This document shows, piece after piece, positions 16,875 to 25,386 of a stretch of 64,000 nucleotides of DNA (positions are counted from its first letter, which is position 1; each line of letters begins with the position of its first letter). The stretch is from Microbacterium sp. LWO13-1.2. Its GTDB lineage: Bacteria > Actinomycetota > Actinomycetes > Actinomycetales > Microbacteriaceae. Where the stretch lies: NCBI RefSeq assembly GCF_038397725.1, contig NZ_CP151634.1, positions 186,001 through 250,000 of the forward strand, given 5' to 3'. The translations under genes and the position numbers were made by a program. The notes beneath the pieces are model-generated. The model was not told where the DNA came from. It saw only the letters and a list, made by a program, of their open reading frames with translations, and searched no databases.

Positions 16875-16973
16875 TTACTTCTTGTTGCGGCGCTGGTGGC
16901 GAGTCTTACGAAGCAGCTTGCGGTGCTTCTTCTTCGCCATGCGCTTGCGGCGCTTCTTGATGACAGAACCCAC
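16875..16973 (-). CDS. small ribosomal protein bS22 (AURKAIP1/COX24-domain protein)
   Basis: A 32-residue, extremely basic protein from a GTG (16971-16973) with GAGG 7 nt upstream. The sequence begins VGSVIKKRRKRMAKKKHRKL and ends TRHQRRNKK, which matches the AURKAIP1/COX24 small protein of actinobacteria, found in mycobacterial 30S subunits as bS22. Only Lys/Arg-rich helices are present. In mycobacteria the bS22 gene follows a BldC-like HTH gene (Rv0500A-Rv0500B); here the HTH gene is also upstream on the same strand, with one membrane-protein gene between. It is too short for most gene finders. Confidence 0.9.
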   Translation of the reverse strand: MGSVIKKRRKRMAKKKHRKLLRKTRHQRRNKK

Positions 16974-17088
16974 GGAAACCTCACTAAGTCAGGGGCTGGG
17001 CGTCTCGGATACCGGACGCCCGGGTTTGGGCACGGAAAAAATGCCTCGGATCAGTCTAGCAAACCGGAGCGCCCTCGCCGCACGGGCA

Positions 17089-17574
17089 TCAATCGGGCGC
17101 ATCCTGCGTGACCATGAAGCGCCACACGAGCGCGTGTCCGAGGGCGATCAGCGTGATCAGCAGCAGCGCCTCGACCTGAATCCCCTTGAGTCCGACAGAG
17201 CCGGCGATCTCTGGGGCGACTCCGATCACGGCGATCGCCGCGTACACGACGACGGTGCCGATCTGGGTCCACCGCACGGCCACCGGTGTCCCGTCACCGC
17301 GAGCCTGCGAAACCAGACGCAGCATCGACACTCCCCCGACGACGGCGAGCACCACGAAAGAGGCGCGCCACATGATGGGGCTTTCGGTGCCGCCGACCTG
17401 GGCGAAGAGTCCCATCAGCGCCGGCAGCAGGAACGACAGGTAGATGCCGCCGATCGTCCGGCGCATCGCCGGATCCGACGTCCAGTCGCGGCGTGCGCGG
17501 ACGACGTTCCACCACAGGCCGGTGAGCGTGAAGCAGGTCGCGGAGAAGAGGGCGTAGAACGTGCTGGTGTCCAC
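17089..17574 (-). CDS. hypothetical multi-pass membrane protein
   Basis: 161 residues, GTG start with AAGGAG 5 nt upstream. About five hydrophobic segments: FYALFSATCFTLTGLWWNVV, IYLSFLLPALMGLF, ASFVVLAVVGGVSML, IGTVVVYAAIAVIGV and ALLLITLIALGHALVW. No catalytic motif or known domain is recognised. It is inserted between the HTH gene and bS22 on the same strand, starting 15 bp after the HTH stop, so it is probably co-transcribed. Function unknown. Confidence 0.75.
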   Translation of the reverse strand: MDTSTFYALFSATCFTLTGLWWNVVRARRDWTSDPAMRRTIGGIYLSFLLPALMGLFAQVGGTESPIMWRASFVVLAVVGGVSMLRLVSQARGDGTPVAVRWTQIGTVVVYAAIAVIGVAPEIAGSVGLKGIQVEALLLITLIALGHALVWRFMVTQDAPD

Positions 17575-17589
17575 GTCTTCTCCTTGCGG

Positions 17590-17781
17590 CTAGCCGACGT
17601 CTGAGATGGGCCGCTGCAGGGCGTCGGCGACCGCCGACTCGGGCACGCGGTAGCTGCGACCGAAACGGATCGCCGGCAGTTCGCCGGCGTGCACGAGACG
17701 GTACACGGTCATCTTCGACACGCGCATGATCTCGGCGACCTCGGCCACCGTCAGGAACCGGACGTCAGGAACTTCGGGCAT
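17590..17781 (-). CDS. BldC/excisionase-type helix-turn-helix protein
   Basis: 63 residues consisting almost wholly of a MerR-like winged HTH: FLTVAEVAEIMRVSKMTVYR, then LVHAGELPAIRFGRSYRVPE. It closely resembles Rv0500A of Mycobacterium and BldC of Streptomyces, small DNA-binding proteins that bind cooperatively to direct repeats. ATG 17781 is preferred over a GTG 27 bp upstream because AAAGGGG lies 8 nt before it. Its nearness to bS22 repeats the mycobacterial gene pair. Confidence 0.87.
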   Translation of the reverse strand: MPEVPDVRFLTVAEVAEIMRVSKMTVYRLVHAGELPAIRFGRSYRVPESAVADALQRPISDVG

Positions 17782-17856
17782 CCCCGGTACCCCTTTCTCA
17801 ATGAGCACACTCTATGGGGAAGGTGCGACGTGTGTAAACCCATGTGGCTGATGGGA

Positions 17857-18792
17857 TCAGTGGGATGCCGGGATCGTGGCGAAGGCTCGCACCGGGAATG
17901 TGCCGAATCCGCGGATCGCCGGTGGCGCGGCGGTGAATCGGGCGCCTCGCGCCGGCACGTCGTCAAGACTCGTCAGGTGCTCCACCACGTGCACCCCGGC
18001 TGCGAGGAGGATCGAGTGCGCGGGCCGCGTGCCACCGCTCTCGGTGTCGTCGATGTTGAGCGAATCGATGCCCACCAGGCGGACTCCGGCGTCGACGAGG
18101 AAGCGTGCCCCTTCCTCCGTGAGAAACGGGGCGCCGTGTGCGTACTCCGGGGTGCCGAAGTGACGGCTCCAGCCGGTGTCGAGCAGTACCGCTGCGCCCC
18201 GCAGCTCGCGATCGGCCAGCGTCGCCGCACGGATACCGCGCTGTTCCGCGCTCCAGGAGTCACGCAGATGGAACACCTCTGCGGGCAAGCCGACGAGGGA
18301 GCTCAGGTCGAGCGAGGCCAGATCGCCACCCTCGGCATACCGGTGGTACGGCGAATCCAGGTAGGTGCCGGTGTTGCCGATCATCGTGATGATGTCCATC
18401 GCGAACTCGGTGCCGGGGGCGTACTTGGAACGGGAATCCTCGCGGGTCAGATGCGCGTGGATCGTCGGCGCCGGCAGCCCCGGGTACGTCACCAAGCCCG
18501 CCTCGATCGGATGGCTGCAATCGATGATGCGTTCGGCGACGTCGGTTCCGGCATCCGCCTCCACGCCGCGGCTTCCCCGGTGGGGTTCTTCGACGATGCG
18601 CAGATCGCGCAGGACCACCTCGCTGACCAGGGCGAGCCCGAGGTGCCGGACCAGGAGCCTGCCGACCTCGGCATCCGTCATGTCGGCGTGGGGCAGATCG
18701 AGCCGGAAGCCTTCGCCGCTGATCCCTCCCCCGTTCGCGAACGAGATCGAGAAGTCGAAATGTGCCCGATAGTCGGCTGCCGCAGTAGTCAT
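17857..18792 (-). CDS. cyclase family protein (kynurenine formamidase-like), degenerate metal motif
   Basis: About 311 residues of the PF04199 cyclase fold. The first 80 residues are an extra alpha/beta part. The core begins at IDCSHPIEAGLVTYPGLPAP. The usual metal motif HxGTHxDxPxH reads NTGTYLDSPYH: two of the three histidines are replaced, by Asn and Tyr. A distal GIDSLNIDD stretch is conserved. The enzyme may use a changed metal site or not be a hydrolase. ATG 18792 is preferred to an upstream GTG. Not in an operon; the gene on its 5' side, TetR, is also on the minus strand and ends 41 bp upstream. Confidence 0.8.
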   Translation of the reverse strand: MTTAAADYRAHFDFSISFANGGGISGEGFRLDLPHADMTDAEVGRLLVRHLGLALVSEVVLRDLRIVEEPHRGSRGVEADAGTDVAERIIDCSHPIEAGLVTYPGLPAPTIHAHLTREDSRSKYAPGTEFAMDIITMIGNTGTYLDSPYHRYAEGGDLASLDLSSLVGLPAEVFHLRDSWSAEQRGIRAATLADRELRGAAVLLDTGWSRHFGTPEYAHGAPFLTEEGARFLVDAGVRLVGIDSLNIDDTESGGTRPAHSILLAAGVHVVEHLTSLDDVPARGARFTAAPPAIRGFGTFPVRAFATIPASH

Positions 18793-18833
18793 CCCCACAT
18801 CATGGCAAACCCGCACCAGCGAGTGGGGTCGGA

Positions 18834-19766
18834 TCAGACCGGCTTCTTCGCCTTCGCCAGACGCTCGCCCGCCTCGCGCAGCGACTGCCTCTCGAGTTTG
18901 CGAGCGGCGCGCAGCGCCTTCTCCGCCTCGCGCACCGCCTTTCGCGCCTCACGCAGCCGCCGGTCACCGGCGAGTTCGGCGGGCTCGACATCGACCCACT
19001 CCGACTCGCCCCTGTGCGGCTCCCCGCGGTCGAGCCCCGCGATGTACGCCTCGACGCCGTCGAGGATCCGTTCCAGGCCGAAGCGGAAGGGATCAGCGGT
19101 GGAGACGAAGACACCGTCGTCGATCGCGTGCCGAAGCGCGGGGTAGGCGTCGGCGGTGATCACCCGATCGAAGAGGGCCGCCTCGCGAGCCGAGACCTCG
19201 TCGGGCGAGAGACCGCTGCTTCGCGCCGAATCCGAGTACCCGGCGAGCACTGTTCCGTACCAGCGCGCGTGCCCGGTGACCGAAAGCGCGACGGCCACGC
19301 GTTCCTCCGCGGTGAGCGGCGTCGGCTCGAGAGCTGCGAGGCCCGCATCGAGCCAGGACGAGCTGTTCGGTGTGATCGGGGATCCTGAGATCGGCAGCGA
19401 CAGCATCCACGGATGCCGCAGGTAAACAAGAACCTGCGCCTCGAAGAGCGCGCGCAGCTGGGCCTGCCAGCCATCCAGATCCTGGTGGCTCTCCGGCGGG
19501 AGGCCGGTCGCTTCCTCCTGCATCAGCAGCAGGAGATCATCCTTCGCGCTGACGTACCGGTACAACGACATCGGCGTGAAGCCGAGTTTCGACGCGACCG
19601 CGGCCATCGAGACCGCGCCGAGGCCCTCGGCGTCGGCCAGCTCGACCGCGGCGTCGACGATGCGCTCGACGCTCATCTCGCGTTTGGGTCCGCGCTGCGG
19701 ATTGGCAGCCACACCCCAGGCCAATGCGATGCCCCGCGGCAGCTCGGGCGGTTCCTGCTCAGTCAT
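18834..19766 (-). CDS. TetR-family repressor with TetR_C-type effector domain
   Basis: About 310 residues. The HTH domain lies near 30-75 (IVDAAVELADAEGLGAVSMA, then LGFTPMSLYRYV). A tetracycline-repressor-like C-terminal domain follows (VALSVTGHARWYGTVLAGYS, DPFRFGLERILDG). The last 45 residues form a charged Arg/Lys/Glu/Ala helix. ATG 19766 is chosen for the normal distance to the HTH. It is divergent from an ABC exporter, and CTGTTTA-N5-TAAACAG lies between them, so it very likely represses that exporter and itself until a drug-like ligand binds. Confidence 0.9.
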   Translation of the reverse strand: MTEQEPPELPRGIALAWGVAANPQRGPKREMSVERIVDAAVELADAEGLGAVSMAAVASKLGFTPMSLYRYVSAKDDLLLLMQEEATGLPPESHQDLDGWQAQLRALFEAQVLVYLRHPWMLSLPISGSPITPNSSSWLDAGLAALEPTPLTAEERVAVALSVTGHARWYGTVLAGYSDSARSSGLSPDEVSAREAALFDRVITADAYPALRHAIDDGVFVSTADPFRFGLERILDGVEAYIAGLDRGEPHRGESEWVDVEPAELAGDRRLREARKAVREAEKALRAARKLERQSLREAGERLAKAKKPV

Positions 19767-19781
19767 GCCTTCATCGTACTT

Positions 19782-19856
19782 CTGTTTATTAAGTAAACAG
19801 TGTGTTATGGTCATACACAGTTGCTATACGTACTACACAGTTTTCCTCATACACAG
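19782..19856 (+). promoter_or_regulatory. TetR operator and promoter region of the ABC exporter
   Basis: CTGTTTA (19782-19788), TTAAG, TAAACAG (19794-19800) is a perfect 7-bp inverted repeat, a typical TetR site. Just downstream is an imperfect TGTGTTAT-GGTC-ATACACA dyad (19801-19819). TACACAG occurs three times, at 19814, 19834 and 19850. The region is notably AT-rich against its surroundings. Confidence 0.7.
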
Positions 19857-19868
19857 AAAGGACTCACG

Positions 19869-20762
19869 ATGACGACAGCAATCGACGCACGGGGGCTGCG
19901 CCAGAGCTTCGGCAGCCGGACCGTGATCGACGGCCTGGATCTCACCGTCTCCCGCGGCGAGGTGTTCGCACTGCTCGGGCCCAATGGCGCGGGCAAGACG
20001 ACGATCATCAACATCCTCACCACGCTCACGCAGGCGGATGCCGGAACGGCGAGCGTCGCCGGCTTCGACGTGCGCACGCACTCCGTGCAGGTGCAGCAGC
20101 GGATCAGCCTGACCGGGCAGTCCGCCGCCGTCGACGATGCACTCACCGCCACCGAGAACGTCGTGATGTTCGCGCGGCTGGCCGGACTCAGCAGGGCCGC
20201 CTCCGTGCGGCGAGCATCCGATCTGATCGAGCAGTTCGATCTGACGGATGCCGCATCGCGAATCGTCCGCACGTTCTCGGGAGGCATGCGTCGACGTCTC
20301 GACCTGGCGTTGAGCTTCGTCGTGACGCCGGAGGTCCTGTTCCTCGACGAGCCGACCACCGGACTGGACACACGAAGTCGACGTGACCTCTGGGACATCA
20401 TCCGCTCGCTCGCCGCGTCCGGGACGACCGTCTTCCTCACGACGCAGTATCTCGAGGAGGCCGACCAGCTGGCCGACCGGATCGCGGTGCTGCACGACGG
20501 TCGCATCGCGGCGCTCGGCACAGCCGCCGAGCTGAAGTCCCGCATCGGCGGCGAGACCGTCGAACTCCACGACAGCCACGGCGACCTGCTCCGAGAGCTC
20601 CCGACCGACGGAACCGTCGCAGGCCTCCGGCGAGCACTGGATCAGCTCGACGAGGAGGGCGCAGACGGCGCCGTCACGCTGCGTCGCCCCACTCTCGATG
20701 ACGTCTTCCTCGCCGTCACCGCCCGCACAACTGAGCACTCGACCGTGAAGGAGTCCGCATGA
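19869..20762 (+). CDS. daunorubicin-type ABC exporter ATP-binding protein (DrrA-like)
   Basis: 297 residues. Walker A GPNGAGKTT at 37-45, signature TFSGGMRRRLDLALS, Walker B VLFLDEPTTGLD, switch region VFLTTQYLEEADQLADRI. The C-terminal part with RRPTLDDVFLAVT is typical of DrrA-type drug-efflux ATPases. ATG 19869 has AAAGGA 7 nt upstream; an in-frame upstream ATG would lie in the operator region. Overlaps the permease by 4 bp (ATGA). Controlled by the divergent TetR. Confidence 0.92.
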   Translation: MTTAIDARGLRQSFGSRTVIDGLDLTVSRGEVFALLGPNGAGKTTIINILTTLTQADAGTASVAGFDVRTHSVQVQQRISLTGQSAAVDDALTATENVVMFARLAGLSRAASVRRASDLIEQFDLTDAASRIVRTFSGGMRRRLDLALSFVVTPEVLFLDEPTTGLDTRSRRDLWDIIRSLAASGTTVFLTTQYLEEADQLADRIAVLHDGRIAALGTAAELKSRIGGETVELHDSHGDLLRELPTDGTVAGLRRALDQLDEEGADGAVTLRRPTLDDVFLAVTARTTEHSTVKESA

Positions 20763-21574
20763 ACATCGCCATCGCCCCATCGTTGCCTCACGCCACCGCA
20801 TCCGTCCGACCCCGCCTCCGCGGTGCCACCGCCGAGATGGTCTTCGTCGGCCGGAGCCTTCGCCATTCGCTCCGCGACGGTGAGTCGCTGCTGATGGCGA
20901 TCATGCTTCCCGTGATGCTCATGCTCATGTTCACCTGGGTGTTCGGCGGCGCGATCGATCCCTCCGGCGCCTACGTCGACTACGTCGTCCCAGGGATCAT
21001 CCTCACCTGCGCCGGCTTCGGTGCTTCGTCCACCGCCGTCTATGTCGCCAACGACATGCGCAGCGGCATCATCGACCGCTTCCGGACGATGCCACTGCGC
21101 GCCGGCGCCGTGCTCACCGGGCACGTCGTCGCGAGCGTGCTGCGCAACCTCGTCGCAACGGCGATCGTGATCGGAGTCGGGATCCTCGTCGGCTTCCGCC
21201 CCACCGCCACCCTCATCGAATGGATCGGGATGACGGCGATGATCGCGCTCTACATCCTCGCGATCACCTACCTGTTCGCCGCGATCGGACTCGCCGCAGG
21301 CAGCCCGGAGGGAGCGAACGGCTACGGGTTCGTGCTGCTCTTCCTCCCGTATCTCTCTAGCGCTTTCGTGCCGGTGGCGAGCATGCCGGAGTGGTTGCAG
21401 CCCGTCGCCGCGAACCAGCCGATCACACCGATCGTCGAGACGATCCGCGGACTGCTGATGGATGCTCCGCTCAGCACGGAGCCGCTGTGGGCTGTCGGCT
21501 GGTGCCTGGCGATCCTGGCCGTGGCGGTCGTCTGGGGCGCGTGGCTGTTCCGACGCAAGGCTGCCCGGCGCTGA
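20759..21574 (+). CDS. ABC-2 type exporter permease (DrrB-like)
   Basis: 271 residues with six hydrophobic segments in the ABC-2 arrangement: IMLPVMLMLMFTWVFGGAID near residue 45, YVVPGIILTCAGFGASSTAV, then the RSGIIDRFRTMPL coupling helix, and FLPYLSSAFVPVASMP near the C-terminus. Such permeases export amphipathic drugs or lipids. Coupled to the DrrA-like ATPase. Substrate unknown. Confidence 0.92.
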   Translation: MNIAIAPSLPHATASVRPRLRGATAEMVFVGRSLRHSLRDGESLLMAIMLPVMLMLMFTWVFGGAIDPSGAYVDYVVPGIILTCAGFGASSTAVYVANDMRSGIIDRFRTMPLRAGAVLTGHVVASVLRNLVATAIVIGVGILVGFRPTATLIEWIGMTAMIALYILAITYLFAAIGLAAGSPEGANGYGFVLLFLPYLSSAFVPVASMPEWLQPVAANQPITPIVETIRGLLMDAPLSTEPLWAVGWCLAILAVAVVWGAWLFRRKAARR

Positions 21575-21590
21575 GCCTCAAGGCGCCTGG

Positions 21591-21609
21591 GCGTCGCAGG
21601 ACGCGACGC
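21591..21609. terminator. hairpin between convergent exporter and ArsR genes
   Basis: GCGTCG (21591-21596) and CGACGC (21604-21609) with a 7-nt loop, 17 bp after the permease stop and 15 bp before the ArsR stop. Confidence 0.5.
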
Positions 21610-21623
21610 TCAACGGCGGCTGA

Positions 21624-22040
21624 TCAGGCGCCGAGCCTCTTCAACGCCGACGTGACCACGTGCTTGGCGGAGGCGGCGGCGCGGCCGACGACCTCCGCCG
21701 CATGTGCGGCGCCATCGGGCAGCGGCAGCGCCGAGTAGTCGAAGTCGGGTGCGCTGTCGCCGAACGCGTCGACGAGGAACGGCACCAGCCAGTCGTCCAC
21801 GACCTCGAGCGGATTGACCTCGAGGCTGTAGAAACGCCGCTGGCCGTCTTCTCGCACAGTCACGAGCTCCGCGTCACGGAGCACCTTCAGGTGTTTGGAG
21901 ACCGTCGGCTGGCTGATGCCGAGTTCGGCGACGATCTGACTCACGCTGGTTCCGGCATCCCCATCAGTGGTGCGTTGCAGCAGGAGCTGGAGGATGTCGC
22001 GCCTCGTGCCGTCTGCAATCACGTCGAAGATGTCCGTCAT
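21624..22040 (-). CDS. ArsR-family transcriptional regulator
   Basis: 138 residues. The winged HTH reads DVIADGTRRDILQLLL, IVAELGISQPTVSKHLKVLR, then LVTVREDGQRRFYSLEVNPL. No metal-binding cysteine motif is evident, so it belongs to the non-metal ArsR group. ATG 22040 is preceded by TACCCT-N6, a -10 box at leaderless distance, which supports this start over an ATG 36 bp upstream. It is divergent from the potassium transporter with only 107 bp between the starts, so it could regulate ktrB, but no operator was recognised. Confidence 0.85.
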   Translation of the reverse strand: MTDIFDVIADGTRRDILQLLLQRTTDGDAGTSVSQIVAELGISQPTVSKHLKVLRDAELVTVREDGQRRFYSLEVNPLEVVDDWLVPFLVDAFGDSAPDFDYSALPLPDGAAHAAEVVGRAAASAKHVVTSALKRLGA

Positions 22041-22147
22041 GTGATCAGGGTAGTCGTCCCAGCCACGGAGTACCATGACGAAGGCTCGACGAGAGGCGTC
22101 GTGCGGCCGTCTGGACGACGGGCACCGGTGATGAAAAGGGGGACGCG

Positions 22148-23578
22148 ATGTCGAGCATCGTGTCTGCATCGTCTCCGGCGGAGCGCCTCAAGAGCGCGGG
22201 GGCCTGGTTCAAACGCCTCATCACCTCCTCGCCGTCACGCTTTGCGATCATCATCTTCGCCCTGCTGATCCTCGTCTTCACCGTGCTGCTGTCGCTTCCG
22301 ATCGCGTCGGCGAACCGCACGGTCACGCCCCTCGCCGACGCGCTCTTCACCGCCGTCTCCACGATCTGCGTGACCGGCCTCTCGACGGTCGACATGGCGA
22401 CGCACTGGTCGCCCTTCGGCCATGTGGTGGTCTTCGTCGGCGTGAACATCGGCGCTCTGGGCGTGCTCACGCTCGCCTCCCTGATGGGCATGCTGATCTC
22501 CAAGCGGCTGGGGCTGCGCGCGAAGCTCATGGCGGCGGGCGATACAAACCCGCTTCGGGCGCACGGCGGGCCGGTCAACGAGAGCCAGACCGTGCGGCTC
22601 GGCGAGGTCGGCCAGCTGCTGACGACCGTTGCACTGTCCACGCTCATCATCGAAGGCGTCCTCGCCGTGCTGCTGTATCCGGCACTGGTAGCGGCCGGTG
22701 TCGATGCGGTCACCGCGCTCTGGGAGGCTCCCTACTTCGCAGCGATGGCCTTCACGAACACCGGGTTCGCGCCGAACGCGGGCGGGGTCGCGGTATTCGC
22801 CGACGACTATCTCGTTCTCACGCTGCTGATGGCCGGGGTGTTCCTCGGCAGCGTCGGGTTCCCGGTGATCTACTCGCTGGTCAAGCATGTCTGGCACGTG
22901 AAACGCTGGTCGCTGCATACCAAGCTCACCCTCGTCACGACGATTCTGCTGTTCGTGCTGGGAGCTGCGGTCTTCCTCATCCTCGAGTACAACAACCCGC
23001 GAACGTTCGGCTCGATGGATGCCGCTGACACGACCTTCCAGGCCTTTTTCCTCTCCGCGATGACACGCTCCGGCGGGTTCTCGGTCATCGACATCGCCGA
23101 CCTCAATGGCTCGTCGCAATTGGTTGCGACCATGCTCATGTTCGTGGGCGGCGGCTCCGCCTCCACTGCCGGTGGAATCAAGGTCACCACGCTCGCCGTC
23201 CTGGCCATCGCCGTGTGGTCGGAGGCGAAAGGTCGCCAGGCTGTCGAGGTGTTCGGCCGCCGCATCCCGAGCGACGTGCAGCGCGTCGCGCTCAGCGTCG
23301 TCGCTTGGGGCGCGACGATCGTCGCGCTCTCCACGATCGTTATCTCCCAAATCACCAAAGCGGACCTCAGCCACGTGCTGTTCGACGTCGTCTCTGCATT
23401 CGCCACCGTCGGACTCAGCTCGGGGCTCACCGCCGAGCTCCCCGACTCCGGTGCCTACGTGCTCGCCGCCACCATCTTCATGGGGCGCGTTGGTACAGTG
23501 ACTCTCGCCGCGGCAGTCGCCGCGACGTCGCGATCGCAGCTGTACTCGCTGCCCGTGGAAAGGCCGATCGTTGGTTGA
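22148..23578 (+). CDS. ktrB: potassium uptake membrane subunit (KtrB/TrkH family)
   Basis: 476 residues with the four-fold M1-P-M2 organisation of TrkH/KtrB. Selectivity-filter regions are visible: FTAVSTICVTGLSTVD, MAFTNTGFAPNAGG, SAMTRSGGFSVID and AFATVGLSSGLT, each with the filter glycine. GGSASTAGGIKVTTLAVL is the conserved gate-loop segment. The start is ATG with AAAAGGGGG upstream. Overlaps the KtrA gene by 8 bp. Together they form a K+ (Na+-coupled in KtrAB) uptake system. Confidence 0.92.
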   Translation: MSSIVSASSPAERLKSAGAWFKRLITSSPSRFAIIIFALLILVFTVLLSLPIASANRTVTPLADALFTAVSTICVTGLSTVDMATHWSPFGHVVVFVGVNIGALGVLTLASLMGMLISKRLGLRAKLMAAGDTNPLRAHGGPVNESQTVRLGEVGQLLTTVALSTLIIEGVLAVLLYPALVAAGVDAVTALWEAPYFAAMAFTNTGFAPNAGGVAVFADDYLVLTLLMAGVFLGSVGFPVIYSLVKHVWHVKRWSLHTKLTLVTTILLFVLGAAVFLILEYNNPRTFGSMDAADTTFQAFFLSAMTRSGGFSVIDIADLNGSSQLVATMLMFVGGGSASTAGGIKVTTLAVLAIAVWSEAKGRQAVEVFGRRIPSDVQRVALSVVAWGATIVALSTIVISQITKADLSHVLFDVVSAFATVGLSSGLTAELPDSGAYVLAATIFMGRVGTVTLAAAVAATSRSQLYSLPVERPIVG

Positions 23579-24242
23579 AGTCCTCCGGGGCGATGCGCCC
23601 GTTCTCGTGATCGGACTCGGCCGGTTCGGCGCCGCATGCGCGGGCGAACTCGACCGTCTCGGCCGCGAGGTGCTCGCGATCGACGGCAATCTCGAACTCG
23701 TCCAGAAATGGTCCGAACGCGTCACGCACACCGTGCAGACCGACGCCCGCAACTTCGACGCGCTGCGCCAGATCGGCGCAGCGGACTTCCAGGTCGCGGT
23801 CGTCGCCGTCGGCTCCTCGATCGAGGCCTCCGTGCTCATCACCGCGAATCTCGTCGACCTGAAGGTGCCGCAGATCTGGGCCAAGGCCGTCTCGCAGTCG
23901 CACGGCAAGATCCTCGCCCGCGTCGGCGCGAACCATGTCATCTACCCCGAGCGCGAGGCCGGCGAACGCGTGGCGCACCTGGTCAGCGGGCGGATGCTGG
24001 ATTTCATCCGGTTCGACGACGACTTCGTGCTCGCGAAGATGTACCCGCCGAAGTTCATCCGCGGCGTGGGACTCAACGAATCCGGAGTCCGGACGAAGTA
24101 CAAGGTCACCGTGGTCGGAGTGAAGAGTCCGGGCAAGCCGTTCCGCTACGCCGAGGCGAACACCATCGTCACGAACCACGACCTCATCATCGTCTCCGGC
24201 ACTAACAGCGACATCGAGCGCTTCGCCGCCCTCGACCGCTGA
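23571..24242 (+). CDS. ktrA: potassium uptake regulatory subunit (KtrA/TrkA, RCK_N and RCK_C)
   Basis: 223 residues. The RCK_N Rossmann domain begins VLVIGLGRFGAACAGEL (11-27) with the nucleotide-binding Asp in VLAIDGN, and a C-terminal TrkA_C domain starts near 140. It gates KtrB in response to ATP/ADP or c-di-AMP. A TTG start at 23571 is supported by GGAAAGG 7 nt upstream and by the 8-bp overlap with ktrB. Confidence 0.9.
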   Translation: MVEVLRGDAPVLVIGLGRFGAACAGELDRLGREVLAIDGNLELVQKWSERVTHTVQTDARNFDALRQIGAADFQVAVVAVGSSIEASVLITANLVDLKVPQIWAKAVSQSHGKILARVGANHVIYPEREAGERVAHLVSGRMLDFIRFDDDFVLAKMYPPKFIRGVGLNESGVRTKYKVTVVGVKSPGKPFRYAEANTIVTNHDLIIVSGTNSDIERFAALDR

Positions 24243-24249
24243 CCTCGCT

Positions 24250-24537
24250 TCAGGCGTCGATCTCGAGCACGATGTCGACGACATCGTCGACTCCGATGTC
24301 CTCGCGGTCCTGCAGCGCCTTCTTGATCGGCACGATGTAGCCGCCGTCCTTCGGCCAGAGCGCGGTGGTGACGGTGCTGGCACCGATGGTGACGGATGCC
24401 GGGATCATGCCCCACCCGTAGGTGACCACCGTGGACACGTCGTGGATCATCTCCGCTTCGGCGGGCGGGACCGTGACGAAATGGAACGGCGCAGGTCCGC
24501 GCCAGAACCAGATCTCGCCGGAGAAACGCAGCTGCAT
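24250..24537 (-). CDS. DUF1905 domain protein
   Basis: A 95-residue protein matching DUF1905 from end to end: FSGEIWFWRGPAPFHFVTVP, GWGMIPASVTIGASTVTTAL, then PKDGGYIVPIKKALQDRE and DVVDIVLEID. It adopts a small beta-barrel-like fold of unknown function, often found with YdeI-type domains. Starts 3 bp after the proC stop, so it is co-transcribed with proC. Confidence 0.85.
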   Translation of the reverse strand: MQLRFSGEIWFWRGPAPFHFVTVPPAEAEMIHDVSTVVTYGWGMIPASVTIGASTVTTALWPKDGGYIVPIKKALQDREDIGVDDVVDIVLEIDA

Positions 24538-24540
24538 GGC

Positions 24541-25380
24541 TCAGGCCCCGGCCGCGAGCTCCTTGGCGCGGGCAAGCGCCGCGGCGGCCGCATCAGCGAA
24601 CGTACCGTCGAGGTGCGCATCCTGCAGCACGGCGATCGCCCGTTCGGTCGTCCCCTTGGGACTGGTGACACGGCGGCGGAGCTCGGCCGGGTCTTCACCG
24701 GAGGCGTCGAGCAGTGCCGTCGCGCCGATGAAGGTCTGCTCCGCCATGAGGCGGGCATCTGCCTCGGAGAAGCCCATCCCGATCGCGGCCTTGGTGAACT
24801 CCTCGACGAGCAGATAGACGTATGCGGGGCCCGAGCCCGAGATCGTCGAAAGCGCGTCGATCTGCGATTCCGGCACCTCGATCACGGCGCCGACCGTCTC
24901 GAACAGACGCCGGACGAGTGCCAGGTCATCGGCGGACGCTGAGGCTCCCGCGGCGAGCCCGGTCACGCCCTTGCGCACCGTCGCCGGAGTGTTCGGCATC
25001 GAGCGGATGGCGCGCGCGTCGTCGCCGAGCGCGTCGGCGAAGGTGCGCAGGGTGACGCCCGCCGCCAGGCTCACCACGATCGCGTCGGGGGCGAGATCCG
25101 GAGCGATCTCGCGAAGCAGGTCCGGCACCATCGCCGGCTTCACACCGACGAGGATGATGCGGGCGCCGGCGACGGCATCCGCGTTGCCTTTCGGATTCTC
25201 CTCGAGCGCGATGCTGCGCACTCCTGGCAGATCGGCGAGCTCGTTCGCCTTCGACCGGGTGCGATTGGTGGCGGTGATTCCGCCATCGATCTCGATTCCG
25301 GAGGCCACGACGCCGCGAAGGATCGCGCCGCCCATGGAACCGGCGCCGAGGAAGGCGAGAGCGGGGAGAGAGGCAACCAT
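24541..25380 (-). CDS. proC: pyrroline-5-carboxylate reductase
   Basis: 279 residues. NAD(P)-binding loop FLGAGSMGGAILRGV near residue 9, RSMPNTPATVRKGVTGLAAG in the middle, and the C-terminal signature SGSGPAYVYLLVEEFTKAAI with EQTFIGATALL. It catalyses the last step of proline biosynthesis. TAGGAT-N6-ATG upstream (25392-25387) suggests a leaderless mRNA. Divergent from the CDF gene. In mycobacteria proC lies next to the HTH-bS22 pair; here they are about 7 kb apart. Confidence 0.95.
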   Translation of the reverse strand: MVASLPALAFLGAGSMGGAILRGVVASGIEIDGGITATNRTRSKANELADLPGVRSIALEENPKGNADAVAGARIILVGVKPAMVPDLLREIAPDLAPDAIVVSLAAGVTLRTFADALGDDARAIRSMPNTPATVRKGVTGLAAGASASADDLALVRRLFETVGAVIEVPESQIDALSTISGSGPAYVYLLVEEFTKAAIGMGFSEADARLMAEQTFIGATALLDASGEDPAELRRRVTSPKGTTERAIAVLQDAHLDGTFADAAAAALARAKELAAGA

Positions 25381-25386
25381 GTCGCC

